This document shows positions 8,479-18,800 of a stretch of DNA of 64,000 bases, in pieces (the first letter of the stretch is position 1; each line of letters starts with the position of its first letter). A model generated the notes under the pieces. The model had not been told where the DNA came from and made no database searches. It saw only the letters and a list, made by a program, of their open reading frames with translations. This DNA is from Mycetocola lacteus (GTDB taxonomy: Bacteria > Actinomycetota > Actinomycetes > Actinomycetales > Microbacteriaceae). Both the position numbers and the translations under genes were made by a program. The stretch is taken from the NCBI RefSeq assembly GCF_003667575.1, contig NZ_RCUY01000015.1, positions 186,001 through 250,000 of the forward strand, in the 5' to 3' direction.

Positions 8479-9564
8479 GTGACCACAACCCCCACCCCCA
8501 CCGAGATCCGCCGCTGGCGCAGGTACCTCGCCGACGAGCGCGCCGAGCGCGCCGTCTACCAGGACCTCGCCGACGCCCGTAGTGGCGAGGAACGCGAGAT
8601 CCTCACCTCACTCGCCGAGGCCGAACGCCGCCACGAACAGCACTGGCTCGACCTGCTGGGCGAGAACGCGGGCAAGCCCCGCCCGGTGGCCCTCCGCACC
8701 CGCTTCCGCTGCTTCCTTGCCCGCCACTTCGGCCCGGTCTTTGTGCTGGCCCTCATGCAGCGCACCGAGGCCCGCTCACCGTATGGCGCCGACGTTCACG
8801 CGACCGACGCGATGGCCGCCGACGAGCGCATCCACGAGGAGGTTGTCCGGGGCCTGGCGGCGCGCAGTCGCATCCAGCTCTCCGGATCCTTCCGGGCGGC
8901 CGTCTTCGGCGCTAACGACGGCCTGGTGTCCAACCTGGCCCTGGTGCTGGGTATGGCCGCAACCGGAGTGGAGACCTCGGTGGTGCTCGCCGCGGGTGTG
9001 GCGGGGCTTCTCGCCGGCGCACTCTCAATGGGTGCGGGCGAGTACGTATCCGTCCGCTCTCAGCGCGAGCTCCTGGATGCCTCAGCCCCGAACCCCGAGG
9101 CGCAGAGCGCGGTCCCCCACCTCGACATCAACGCCAACGAATTGGCCCTGGTGTACCGCGCCCGCGGCATGGAGACGGACGAATCTATCGATCATGCCCA
9201 GGAGATTCTCGCCGGACTTCCCTGCACCCACGACGGTGCCCCGGAGGCTCCGGTAGCCGAGGAAACCGAGGCCGACCACGAATCACTGGGTACCGCCTGG
9301 GGTGCGGCAACCTCCAGCTTCCTCTTCTTCGCCTCGGGGGCCATCATCCCCGTGCTGCCCTACCTGTTTGGCCTCGGTGGATTCGCCGCCGTCCTGGTCG
9401 CCGCCGTCCTGGTGGGTGCCGCGCTCCTGGGCACCGGTGCCATCGTCGGTGTGCTGAGTGGGGCGTCGCCACTCAAGCGTGCACTGCGCCAGCTGGCCAT
9501 CGGATTCGGTGCCGCCGGCGTGACCTACCTGCTCGGATTACTGTTCGGATCCGGCCCCGCATAG
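8479..9564 (+). CDS. Ferritin-like domain plus VIT1/CCC1 metal transporter (MbfA-like)
   Basis: A 361-residue membrane protein. Residues about 1-120 form a rubrerythrin/ferritin-like helical domain with Glu and His residues (DERAERAVYQDLADARSGEE, EAERRHEQHW). Residues 135-361 are a VIT1/CCC1-family transporter (FGANDGLVSNLALVLGMAATG, GALSMGAGEYVSVRSQ) with hydrophobic segments at the end. The GTG start at 8479 is chosen because CAGGAG lies 7 nt upstream and the riboswitch ends before it. The related MbfA proteins export iron. The Mn riboswitch upstream argues for manganese or dual Mn/Fe export from the cytoplasm. Confidence 0.9.
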   Translation: MTTTPTPTEIRRWRRYLADERAERAVYQDLADARSGEEREILTSLAEAERRHEQHWLDLLGENAGKPRPVALRTRFRCFLARHFGPVFVLALMQRTEARSPYGADVHATDAMAADERIHEEVVRGLAARSRIQLSGSFRAAVFGANDGLVSNLALVLGMAATGVETSVVLAAGVAGLLAGALSMGAGEYVSVRSQRELLDASAPNPEAQSAVPHLDINANELALVYRARGMETDESIDHAQEILAGLPCTHDGAPEAPVAEETEADHESLGTAWGAATSSFLFFASGAIIPVLPYLFGLGGFAAVLVAAVLVGAALLGTGAIVGVLSGASPLKRALRQLAIGFGAAGVTYLLGLLFGSGPA

Positions 9565-9659
9565 CAAGTGGACTAATAACATACGTCCGTGATTTTGGCC
9601 TGAAAAGTCAGGTTTCTCCTAGCTTTTTTGGGCATAAATCACAGGTAGCGTGGTTACTT

Positions 9660-9780
9660 TTGTGCGGCGGCGCGAACCCCTCGCGCGGTATGTCGGCACC
9701 GCACCGTTCCCGGTGTGTGCCCTCAGCGTGCTGAGGGTGTCGCATGCTCCGCCCGACTCGGGCGGCGCTTAGACGAACGG
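9660..9780 (+). other. Structured leader with four consecutive hairpins before the YcaQ-type gene
   Basis: Between the transporter stop and the GTG at 9788 lie successive GC-rich inverted repeats: GCGCGA/TCGCGC near 9670, GCACCG/CGGTG near 9697, CCCTCAG-CGTG-CTGAGGG at about 9720-9737, and CCGCCCGA/CTCGGGCGG near 9750. The regular array immediately before a gene suggests a structured 5' leader. It does not match a riboswitch class that I recognise. Confidence 0.4.
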
Positions 9781-9787
9781 AGACTCC

Positions 9788-10963
9788 GTGCCTCTCCACA
9801 GCTCCCCGCAACACACCATCACCCTCACCCCCGAGCTCGCCCGCCACGTAGCCGTGATTGCCAGCCACGTACCCGGGCAAGCCGATGAGCCCCGCACGGT
9901 TCTGCACCGAGTGGGGCTCATCCAGTTGGACTCACTGACCCGCGTCGATCGGGCGCACCGGCTCACCTGCCTCGCGCGACTGCCGCGTGCCGCCCGAGCA
10001 CGCGAGATTGATGGCCAGCTCTGGTCCCGCGGTGAGGCAATCTCCTTCGAAACATACACACACGCGTCCGCACTGATCCCGATCGAGGACTGGCCACTCT
10101 TCCGGCTCAATCGACTGTCCGCGGCGCTGCGCCGCGACTCCCCCGGCGACACCGAGCTCTCCGGGGTCACCGCGCTCATCCGCGCGAGTGATCACGGCCT
10201 CACCCTCGCCCGCATCGAGGAGACAGCCCCGCGGGCGGGAGGCGGCTGGGACTGGTCCGAGAGCAAACGCATTACCGAGCACCTGGTCTGGCGCGGCGAG
10301 GTGGTCAGCACCGACCGCCGACTCAACCGCCGCGTCTACGATGTGCCCGAACGCCGCATTCCCGCAGAGCTGCGCGACAGCGTGCCCTCCCGTGCCCAGA
10401 TCCTGGTGGGGCTCGCCAATCGCGCCATCCGCTCGCTGGGGGTGGCCACCACCGCGGATGTGGCGCGGCACTACAACCTGGTTCCCGCCGACGCGGGCTT
10501 TGGGCTGGAGCACGGCGATGCGCTGCCCGCCCGGGTCGAGGGATGGGGCACTCCGGCCTGGCTGAGTCCCGATCCCGCCACCACCGCAGCCGTCGATTCC
10601 CCCGGCACCGTTCCCGAGGATCCCCGCTTCATCGGTCCGTTCGATCCGCTGATCCGCGACCGTGACCGCAGCCGCCGCGTCTTCAACTTCGACTACACGT
10701 TCGAGGCGTATAAGCCAGCGTCCAAGCGGGTCTATGGCCACTATGTCCTCGGCGTCCTGGTGGGGACCAGGTTCATGGGGCGCGTCGATGTGCGCCGAGA
10801 CGGCAAAGTGCTCGCCGTGGACGGGATCTTTCCCGAGCCCGGGGGTAACCTCGCCCAGTTCCGCGATGCGGTGGGTACCGCCGCCGAAACACTGGCGGAG
10901 CAGATGGGTCTCACCCTGGAGATCAGAAACCCCACGAACACGCTCTCCACAGATTGTGGATAA
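9788..10963 (+). CDS. Winged-helix DNA glycosylase, YcaQ/AlkX family
   Basis: A 391-residue protein of the HTH_42 family, which unhooks bulky N7-alkylguanine and interstrand crosslinks. RVGLIQLDSLTRVDRAH near the N-terminus holds the catalytic Q-x-D motif (Gln46, Asp48) of the YcaQ branch, as opposed to the QxQ of AlkZ. The middle has winged-helix repeats, and RFIGPFDPLIRDRDRSRRVF followed by EAYKPASKRVYGHYVL is the conserved C-terminal beta region. The GTG start at 9788 has GGAG just upstream (9779-9782). It is monocistronic between a structured leader and a terminator. Confidence 0.85.
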   Translation: MPLHSSPQHTITLTPELARHVAVIASHVPGQADEPRTVLHRVGLIQLDSLTRVDRAHRLTCLARLPRAARAREIDGQLWSRGEAISFETYTHASALIPIEDWPLFRLNRLSAALRRDSPGDTELSGVTALIRASDHGLTLARIEETAPRAGGGWDWSESKRITEHLVWRGEVVSTDRRLNRRVYDVPERRIPAELRDSVPSRAQILVGLANRAIRSLGVATTADVARHYNLVPADAGFGLEHGDALPARVEGWGTPAWLSPDPATTAAVDSPGTVPEDPRFIGPFDPLIRDRDRSRRVFNFDYTFEAYKPASKRVYGHYVLGVLVGTRFMGRVDVRRDGKVLAVDGIFPEPGGNLAQFRDAVGTAAETLAEQMGLTLEIRNPTNTLSTDCG

Positions 10964-11029
10964 CTCTGTTGAAACCTGTGGAAACCGGTGTGCAAAACGC
11001 CGGAGGGGGTGTGGACAGCATGTGGAGAG
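10943..11029. promoter_or_regulatory. Cluster of DnaA-box-like TGTGGA motifs
   Basis: Five 9-mers occur in 87 bp: CTCTCCACA (10943), TGTGGATAA (10955, an exact DnaA box TTATCCACA on the minus strand), TGTGGAAAC (10977), TGTGGACAG (11010) and TGTGGAGAG (11021). The exact box overlaps the stop of the YcaQ-type gene. This could be a secondary DnaA-binding site. It is not an origin, since dnaA and rpmH are absent. Confidence 0.45.
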
Positions 11030-11058
11030 AAACCGACTCGCCCTCATGCCGAAACGAC

Positions 11059-11103
11059 AAAAGCCCCGGCACTCGCTCTCACTGAGCGGATGCCGGGGCT
11101 TTT
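11059..11103. terminator. Terminator between the YcaQ-type gene and tRNA-Ser(GCT)
   Basis: A perfect 13-bp inverted repeat AAAAGCCCCGGCA / TGCCGGGGCTTTT has an inner CGCT/AGCG stem. T-runs on both strands suit use from either side. Confidence 0.9.
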
Positions 11104-11108
11104 ATTTG

Positions 11109-11198
11109 TGGCGGAGACGGCGGGATTTGAACCCGCGGTCCCCTTAGGGGGACTCCACCTTAGCAGGGTGGTGCACTAGGCCACTATGCGACGTCTCC
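11109..11198 (-). tRNA. tRNA-Ser (anticodon GCT)
   Basis: On the minus strand the acceptor GGAGACG pairs with CGTCTCC. The anticodon arm CCACC-CTGCTAA-GGTGG gives anticodon GCT, a long variable arm (GTCCCCCTAAGGGGGAC) marks a class II tRNA, and the T-loop GGTTCAAATCC follows. The discriminator is G and CCA is encoded. Reads AGC/AGU serine codons. Confidence 0.96.
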
Positions 11199-11305
11199 TT
11201 ACCTCGCGAGCGAGGTACGTTGCAAGCATATCGGAACCTTGCCGCCGCGCCGAATCCACGCGCGAAAAAGGCCGGGAAAATTTCCGAATGCCCCGTCGAA
11301 TCGGG

Positions 11306-12631
11306 CTACTTGCGCTTATTTCCGGCCGAACAGGTCTGCTCGCCGGCGCTCTGCCCGGTCACCGACGAGGGCAGCTCCACCACGGCAGGCGGGGCCGACG
11401 GGTCGGTCGGAGTGGTGGAGGATCCGCCAGCGGGCGGTGCCGCGGGGGTCTGGGTGCCACCGGCCGGAGGCGTGGCCGGAGTGTGGGTTCCACCGGCAGG
11501 CGGGGTCGCGGGAGTTTCCGTTTCCCCGGCGGGAGGCTCCACCACCGAGCCGAGGCCGGTACCGCCGGTGAGACTGATGTGCTGGTCGGCCTTGATCGCG
11601 TCAAACAGCGTCTTGGCCGGCCCCGGCAGCGGTTCCACACCGTTATGGCCGGGCTTATCAACGATCGCGTTGGGGTACTGCACAAACACAATCTGGTCCA
11701 GCGGAATGTTCTTCAGCGCCAGGGCAATCTGGACCATCGTATTGACGTCGTTCAGGCTCGTGGAGAGGGTCATGTTGCTCACCGCGGCCTTGGCGATCGA
11801 GAAGAGCTTGGTCGGATCGGACAGCGTGTTGCTGGACTGCAGGGTTCGAACCAGCGAGGACAGGAAGACCTGCTGGTTACTGATCCGACCGAGGTCGGAA
11901 CCGTCACCCACACCGTGCCGCGTGCGCAGGAACTGCAGCGCTGCCAGGCCCTGCAGGTTGTGGTTACCCGCATCCAGGTAGGTTCCGGTGTAGGGGTCGG
12001 CAATGCCCTTGGCAACACACACCTCGACACCACCCACCGCGTTGGACAGCTCAATCACGCCGCTGAACTGCACCTCGGCGGCATAGGGGATATCCAGTCC
12101 GGTGAGTGCCTCGACGGTCTTCACCGTGCAGGCGAGCCCGCCATAACCCAGGGTTGTGTTGATCTTCTGCGAGGACATCGCCGGATAGTTGCCGCCCTCG
12201 GGCTTGGGGCACGAGGGGATCGGCACAAACATGTCCCGAGGGAAACTCACCACGGTTGCCGCGCTGTGGTCCTCGGAGATGTGCAGCAGCATCGTCACAT
12301 CGTTGAGCACACCGGTTTCCTTGGTGGGGTCACCAAAGAGGTTGGGGTCCTGCCCCTGACGCGAGTCACTGCCCACCAGGAGGAGGTTCACGCCACCCTC
12401 GATCGAGTCGATCGACTTGGGCGGGGGCGACTCCTTACCGAGGTCCACCGAGGGCTTAATCGAGGACACGACGTCCCACACCGCATAGGCCCCCACACTG
12501 GCACCGCTCACCAAAACAACGGCGAGCGCACCGGCCACGATCTTGGCCGCGGAGATCCACGGGGTCGATCGACGCAACTGACCGTGCCTGACTGCGGGCA
12601 CGCGGGAGGGGCGTTGACGGGAGCTACTCAA
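11306..12631 (-). CDS. LytR-CpsA-Psr (LCP) family cell-wall glycopolymer ligase
   Basis: A 441-residue type II membrane protein: basic N-terminus, one membrane segment at about 27-50, then an extracellular LCP domain with GVNLLLVGSDSRQG, VVSFPRDMFVPIP (Arg132, Asp133) and the INTTLGYGG and RTRHGVGDGSDLGR regions. LCP enzymes transfer lipid-linked glycopolymers to peptidoglycan. The C-terminus is an unusual linker of three TPPAGGT-type repeats. The TTG at 12631 is chosen because GAAAGG lies just upstream and residues before it are not protein-like. It lies downstream of the giant adhesin gene, separated by a terminator. Confidence 0.88.
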   Translation of the reverse strand: MSSSRQRPSRVPAVRHGQLRRSTPWISAAKIVAGALAVVLVSGASVGAYAVWDVVSSIKPSVDLGKESPPPKSIDSIEGGVNLLLVGSDSRQGQDPNLFGDPTKETGVLNDVTMLLHISEDHSAATVVSFPRDMFVPIPSCPKPEGGNYPAMSSQKINTTLGYGGLACTVKTVEALTGLDIPYAAEVQFSGVIELSNAVGGVEVCVAKGIADPYTGTYLDAGNHNLQGLAALQFLRTRHGVGDGSDLGRISNQQVFLSSLVRTLQSSNTLSDPTKLFSIAKAAVSNMTLSTSLNDVNTMVQIALALKNIPLDQIVFVQYPNAIVDKPGHNGVEPLPGPAKTLFDAIKADQHISLTGGTGLGSVVEPPAGETETPATPPAGGTHTPATPPAGGTQTPAAPPAGGSSTTPTDPSAPPAVVELPSSVTGQSAGEQTCSAGNKRK

Positions 12632-12810
12632 TGCGGGCCTTTCGGGAGGGCTGGGATGGCAACAAAACGAGTTCGAGGATTCCGGATGCCGGGCACCGTG
12701 GCCCGCGCGGACGTAACCGCATCGAGAACCCACGACACTGCGGCACGTAAGAATCACATCATGCTGCCAGGTTTCTTTGTACATTCACTGGGAGAAAACC
12801 CCCGAAAGAC

Positions 12811-12847
12811 CGCACGGACGGAAGGGGAAACCCCCTCCGCCCGTGCG
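12811..12847 (-). terminator. Terminator of the giant surface-protein gene
   Basis: Arms CGCACGG and CCGTGCG with inner ACGGA-GGGG / CCCC-TCCG pairing form a stem just past the stop codon at 12859. A short T-tract follows on the minus strand. Confidence 0.7.
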
Positions 12848-12858
12848 TCGTTGCCTGG

Positions 12859-15800
12859 CTAGGCCGCGTTCGAGAATCGTTCGCGACGTGCCAACCAGAT
12901 TACCGCGGCACCCGCCAACAGCAGCAGCAACGTGCCGCCGATGATTCCTCGAACATCGGATCCGGTGTTCGGCAGGCCCGGAATCACCGTGTTATCGCCG
13001 CTCGGCGGGGTGTTTGGGTTACCCGGAACCACGGTTACGCTGACGCATGATGCGTTCTTGTCCGCACCCGGGTTGTGCACGACGGTATCCGACCACGGAC
13101 CGTTCGGCTTGACCAGGCTGGCACAGTTCTCAAATTTGCCAGGCTGGGCAAACGCGACGGTCACGCTCAGGCTCACGCTCTCCCCCGGTGCCAGCTTCTC
13201 CAGGTTCCAGCGCACCTCGCCATTGGCGAAGGTGCCCTTCGGTGCATTCAGGAAGGTAGCCCCGGTCGGCAGAACATCGGTCACCGGGACGTCGGTGGCC
13301 TCGATCTCACCGGTGTTGGTGACATCGATGGTGTAGGTCACCTCGCCGTTGGTCACCGCCAGCGGTGCCTGCACGCTCTTACGGATCTCCAGGGAGCCGG
13401 TGGTGAACGTGTTGGTGATGGTTACCCGGGCGGTGTCCTGCGTGGATTCGGGATCGGTGATGGTCACCGTTCCATCCTCGGGGGCGTAGGACACGGCGGT
13501 TGCCAGACCGGCGTCGGTCTCGGTCACGGTGCAGTGGGCACCGATCAGGATTCCGGTGAGCTCGGCACGGTAGTTGTTGTCCGGGCCGAGGGTCACGATG
13601 CCACCGTTTACCAGCGGCGCGGTGAGGGTGTCCCCGTCACGCTGCCAGGTGCAGACCACCGCGGCGGTGTAGGTTCCCTGACCGAAGGCGTCCACACCAC
13701 TGCCGGTGCGCTCTTTCACGATCTCCAGGGACCCCACGTCGAAGTGGTTGGTGATGTCCGCGGTGACCGCGCTGCCGGTGATGATGACCGAACCGGATTC
13801 CGGGTTGTCCGTGTGGGTCGCCCCACCGGTGTTCACCTCGGTGATTTCGCACGCGGTTCCCAGCGGGAAGTCGCGCTCAATCTCCGTGGCCTCGCCCGCG
13901 GTGATCGCAACCGTGTCCTCGAACAGGGTCTGCACCGGGCTGGTGCCGTAGGTGCAGGTCACCGCGGCGGTGAGGTGGGTACCCTCGGCCTGACCGTAGG
14001 TGTCCTTACCGGCACCGGCCAGCTCCTTGAAGATCGAGAGCCTTCCGGTGTCGAAGCGGTTGGTTACCTCAATGTTGTTGGCAACCTCGAACTCCTTCAG
14101 CGGATCCGCAGCGGCCGCGGTGAACACGGCGCTCGGGGTGGCCACGGGCTCGGTTGGTGCCGCGGCATCGGTCTCGGAGATCGTCTGCCCGTTCAGCGAG
14201 ACCGTGGTGTGCTGGGCACCTCGGGTATCGGTCTCGGTCAGCTCACACGTGGCACCCACCGGGATTCCGGTGACCTCTCGGGAGAGCTCGGCGTTCTCCC
14301 CGTCACCCGGGGTGAGCGAGAACTTCAGCACCTCTTCGCCATCCCAGGTCACCGGGATCTTGCTCACGGCCGCGGTGCAGCTGAGCGCAAAGTCGAACGA
14401 GAAGTTGGCGAAGATCGCCGGATCGGCCAGGGTGTCAATCTTCTTGGTCACCTTCAGGCTGGTCATGTCGTAACGGTTCTCCAGCGCCACGGTGGGCAGC
14501 GCCGAGGCCGCGCCGGCGACGATCTGAATGTTCTTCACGCCACCCGAACGGTCGGTCTCACCGAAGAGACCACGGTCGCCGGATTCGCTCACGTCACACA
14601 GGGCACCCAGCGGCAGTCCGGTGAAGACGGTCGCGAATCGATTGGTGTTGGTGAAGAGTACCTTGCCGGTGTCGGCAAGCTTCAGCGGCATCAGCTGGGC
14701 ACGACCGGTTGCATCGTTACGCCCACTGGGAACCCGGCAGGACACGTCCGCCGAAGCCCCACCGGGTGCGTACTTGGCCGCCTCACCGGTGAAGTTCTTC
14801 GCCAGCGGCAGCACGCCGGTGGCGATTCGAACACCCACCGACTTGGACGCACGCGACTGGGTCTGACCACCCGCGAAGACGCCCTGCGCGGCCGGCTGGT
14901 TGATCGCCACGTCGGCCACGCGGCTCGCGCCGCTCAGGTCCACATGGGCGCCGCCCACGTGATCGGCGGAGTCGGGCACGTTGATCGTCTGGAAGCCCAC
15001 GCCCGCCTCCTTGCCGGGGGCAAGCCCACCGAGAACACGGGAGAAGTCCAGGGTCACGCGGATCGCCGACACCGCGGTGGCCTCGGCATCGCTGAGGACA
15101 GTTCCCGCGGTCATCATCCGCCAGGTAGCCGACTTACAGGTGGGATCATCCTTCCACCCGGTCCCATCGCCCACGCAGACGCGGGCACGCGGATCCGTGG
15201 TGATCTCCCAGCTCATGGTTGTTCCCACGGGGGCACCATCGCGCAGCTTGACCCCGAAGTCTCCGTCAAACATCGGACGGTAGGTCGAGCCACGGCTGTC
15301 GCCGGCCACGAGGTTCTTATCCCCCGCAAACGGCAGGATATCCAGGATGGTCGCCGTGGTCAGCGAGGTGTCACCGGTGTTGACCATGCGCAGCTTCCAG
15401 CCGTCGGTGGCACCCACCACGGTGTTGGCCACACAGTCGGCACCATAGTAGCCCTCGGCATCCGGGGCACATACGCGGTCGGCGGACACCCGGTTGGTTG
15501 CCCCGGAGGTCAGCTTCTTGTCGGGGTCGGCCAGCTCACCCTTGACACTCTTGCTGATCTGGAACAGCGCACCCGCCTGCTGCTTGACGAAGTTGGTGGT
15601 GCCGCACTGGTTGGGTGCCAGCCCATCAACGGTGCCCTGGTTGGTGCCGCGCGAGCAGGAATCCAGGTCCTGAACGGTGGTAACCACGAGCGCGTTGGTC
15701 GCCTGACCACCCTGCGGAAGTCCCGCCTGCAGGGCGAGGTTCAGCGTGATCGTGAACTTCTCCCCCGGGGCCATCCGGTTTTTATCGCTCGGCCAGGTGA

Positions 15801-18800
15801 AGGTGATCTTGCGCGTCTCGGGATCAAACGCGGTCTTCACCTGGGTCGAGAGCAGACCGTTGGCCGAGGTGGCGAAGGTCGGGTTTTCCTCGTCCCACTT
15901 GAGGAATTCGGGCAGCCGGTCCTCGACCTGGGTGATGTTGAGGTACGACTCATTCGAGTTGGTGAAGCTCAGCGTCCAGAGGTTCACATCATCCACCCGC
16001 ACGATCTGCTGGGCCGGGGTCTTGCTCAGGCTCAGCGAGTGGCGTCCCGGTCCGGTTTCGATCGGTGCCTGGGACTTGTCGGTGGCCGGCGAGTACACCA
16101 CGGGGGTACCCGGGGCGTAGTTGTAGCTGGACTCGACGGTTGCCGTGTTGGTGATGGTGTTCTTCTTGGCAAAGTCGATCGCCTGACCATCCAGCGTCTG
16201 CGTCCGCAGGGCGAGGTTCAGCACCGCGCTCGCGTTCCAGGTCGCCGGCGGTGCGGTGGTTGAGAAGGACCGACCGGTGGAGTTGGTGAAGGTGAATCGG
16301 ATACCCGATGCCGTCTGCGGGTCGCTCACATCGGCGGGCAGCGCGGCGGCCGCGGCCGGGGTGCCCAGGTGCCAGACGGCATCCGCCCCGAGACCGGTTC
16401 GAATATCCACCTGCACGCGGTCGGCCCCGTTGGGCTTCATGATCTGGTTCGGGACCAGGCGCTGCAGCGCATAGGCGTTCCAGAACGCGTCCGTGGTGTC
16501 CTCAATCACAACCTTGCGGCTGGACACGGTCGACTCGACGCCGGCCTTATCCTTCGAGGCGGCACCCAGGGTCAGGGTCACCGGGTCGCCCTTCTTCACC
16601 TCGGTCAGCGCGGCCGGAGCGATCTTCTTGGTGGCACTCACCCGAAGCTCACCATCCAGCAGCTTGACCTCGGCCGAGGCCGCATCGGTTCCGGCCTTGC
16701 TCGGGTAGAGCACCGGATCGTAGCTCTGCGCGGTGCTGGTGTTGGCCACCACCGAACGATCCACCGACGCCGGGGTTACCAGCGCACCGGTGCTGCGGTC
16801 GTGGGCACGAACCTGGGTCTCCACACTCATCAGCAGCACGTTTTTGGAGCTGGCAATGTTCTTGGGATCCAGGGTTCCGGTGAGCATCGAACCACCGTCC
16901 TGCTTGGGGTTGGTCCCCTGATAGAGCACACTCACACCCACCACATCGGCCAGCGCCGCGGCGCTCAGCGCACCCGCCTGGGCCACACTCACGGTCTCAA
17001 CGCTCAGCGTGCCGGCCGCATCCCGCTTCCACAGCTGCACGGTCGAAGCGTTGATGTCCACCTGTCCGGCGGGCAGCGTGAAGGTGAGCTTACGCAGGTT
17101 CATCAGCTCAAACGGGTTGGTTGCCGGATCGTAGTCCGACGCCTTCGTGCCAAACATCACCGAGTCCGGTCGCTGGGAATCGGTAATGCAGTTATCCAGC
17201 GTACACATCGTGGGATCGGTGACCCGGATGAAGGATGCGGCGGCGGTGGAGTTGTTGATCGCCGCCACCCGGTAGGTGACCACGGGGAACTTGCCCTCGG
17301 GCACCTCGGCCAGGTTCGGCAGGACCACGCTGGCGGCGCTGGCGTCCTTGAAGACCTTGACTCCCGGAGGCTGGTTTGCCAGCGAAATATCGGCAAAGGC
17401 CGAGCCGGAGATATTCTGGCCGTCATACACACCGGTCACGCCGAGGGTGTTGCGGATCGATCCGGTCGCGGGCAGGTTGAACGGGGCCCGCTCATCCACC
17501 CAGCGCTTGTCCGGGTTGTCGGCGGGAATCACCCGCAGCACGTTGCGCAGCTTCCACTCGACCGGAATGATCCGGCTCGCGGTAACGCCGCCCGAGGTCG
17601 TGATCCCGCTATTCACCGGCGGGGCCAGCGGATCGGTGCTCTTGGTCCGGGCATCCACATCGGGCACCACGGTGATCCGCAGACCGGTGGTGCTGGCGCG
17701 CTCGGCATCGGTCAGCTGATACCCGATGAATCCGGCAGCGTTCATCCAGCTGCCGCCAGCCGGCTTCACCTCGGTCCAGGCGGTGCCGTTGAACAGCTCA
17801 ACCGTGCTCACGCGGTCCCAGTGCAGGGCCGGGTCGTCAGCCCGCGAGACGGCCCCGATCCCCACCAGGTCAAACGCCTGGAAAACCGTGGATTCCGGGG
17901 TGTTTTCCCCACCATTGGGCTCGTTCAGTGTGACCGAGCTAAATCCGGTGCGGGTCACACCCCAGCCCAGCTTGGTCAGCACATGATCCGAGGACTGTGC
18001 GTTCAGGATGCCAACCTTGTTGTTGGTCTTGGTGACGTCGAACCACCCCTTGCTCACCAGCGGTCCGGGAATACCCGAGCCGTCATCCGTTCGAATCTGA
18101 ATCTGGGCGGTGGCCTGCGACTTCTTGGTATCGCTGGTGATCGTCGGCAGTCCGGGACGTTCGGCGGTGGCCTTCGTGGTCGCGGTGTTGGTGTAGGTGC
18201 TGGGCTTGGGGTTCGTGGCCGGCACCGCGGTGGGGATATTGTCGGTGCCGCGCAGGGTCTCACGCGCCTCAAACGTGGTGTACGGCTTCAGGATGACACC
18301 CTGGGCGAACCCGTCGGGGTTGCTGAACGAGTAGCGAACGCCCACGGCATCCCGGGGCAGATCGGCACTGAAGTTGCCGGCCTTGGGTACGCTGGCGGTC
18401 GGCGTCCCATCCAGGACGTGCCAGACACCCGAGGCGTCCTTATACTCCACGGTGAGCGACGTGTTCGCCGGAATCACCGTCGGGGCCACCCGCACCGGGT
18501 TGTGTGCCTCCCAGAAGTTGGTGGTCTTGTCCCCCGTGGTCCACTCGTCGGTGATGACGATTGTGGTGGACGGCACCAGCTCGGTGCCGGTTCGAGTGGT
18601 GGCCTCAAGCGCGGTGGTCACCAGCGCGCCCGGCTCAACCGGGTAGCCCGGGGTCACGGTCTTCTTGAGGTCCAGATCCACCTTGGGGAAGTGGATGTCC
18701 AGCGGTGCCGAGGCATTCTGGCTGGACTCCCCGGCGGCGTTCTTTCCGGTGACCTTCAGATTGTTCTTGGTCGAGACCTTGCCGGTCTCGGCGTTGACAT

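Noticed and set aside
10943..11029. Chromosomal replication origin
   Set aside because: Only one exact DnaA box, no AT-rich unwinding element and no dnaA, dnaN or rpmH genes.
13075..16263. 1062-codon ORF on the plus strand opposite the giant adhesin
   Set aside because: Antisense to a gene with clear signal peptide, repeats and LPNTG. The product is low-complexity Gly/His/Arg-rich, a usual artefact of high-GC codon use.
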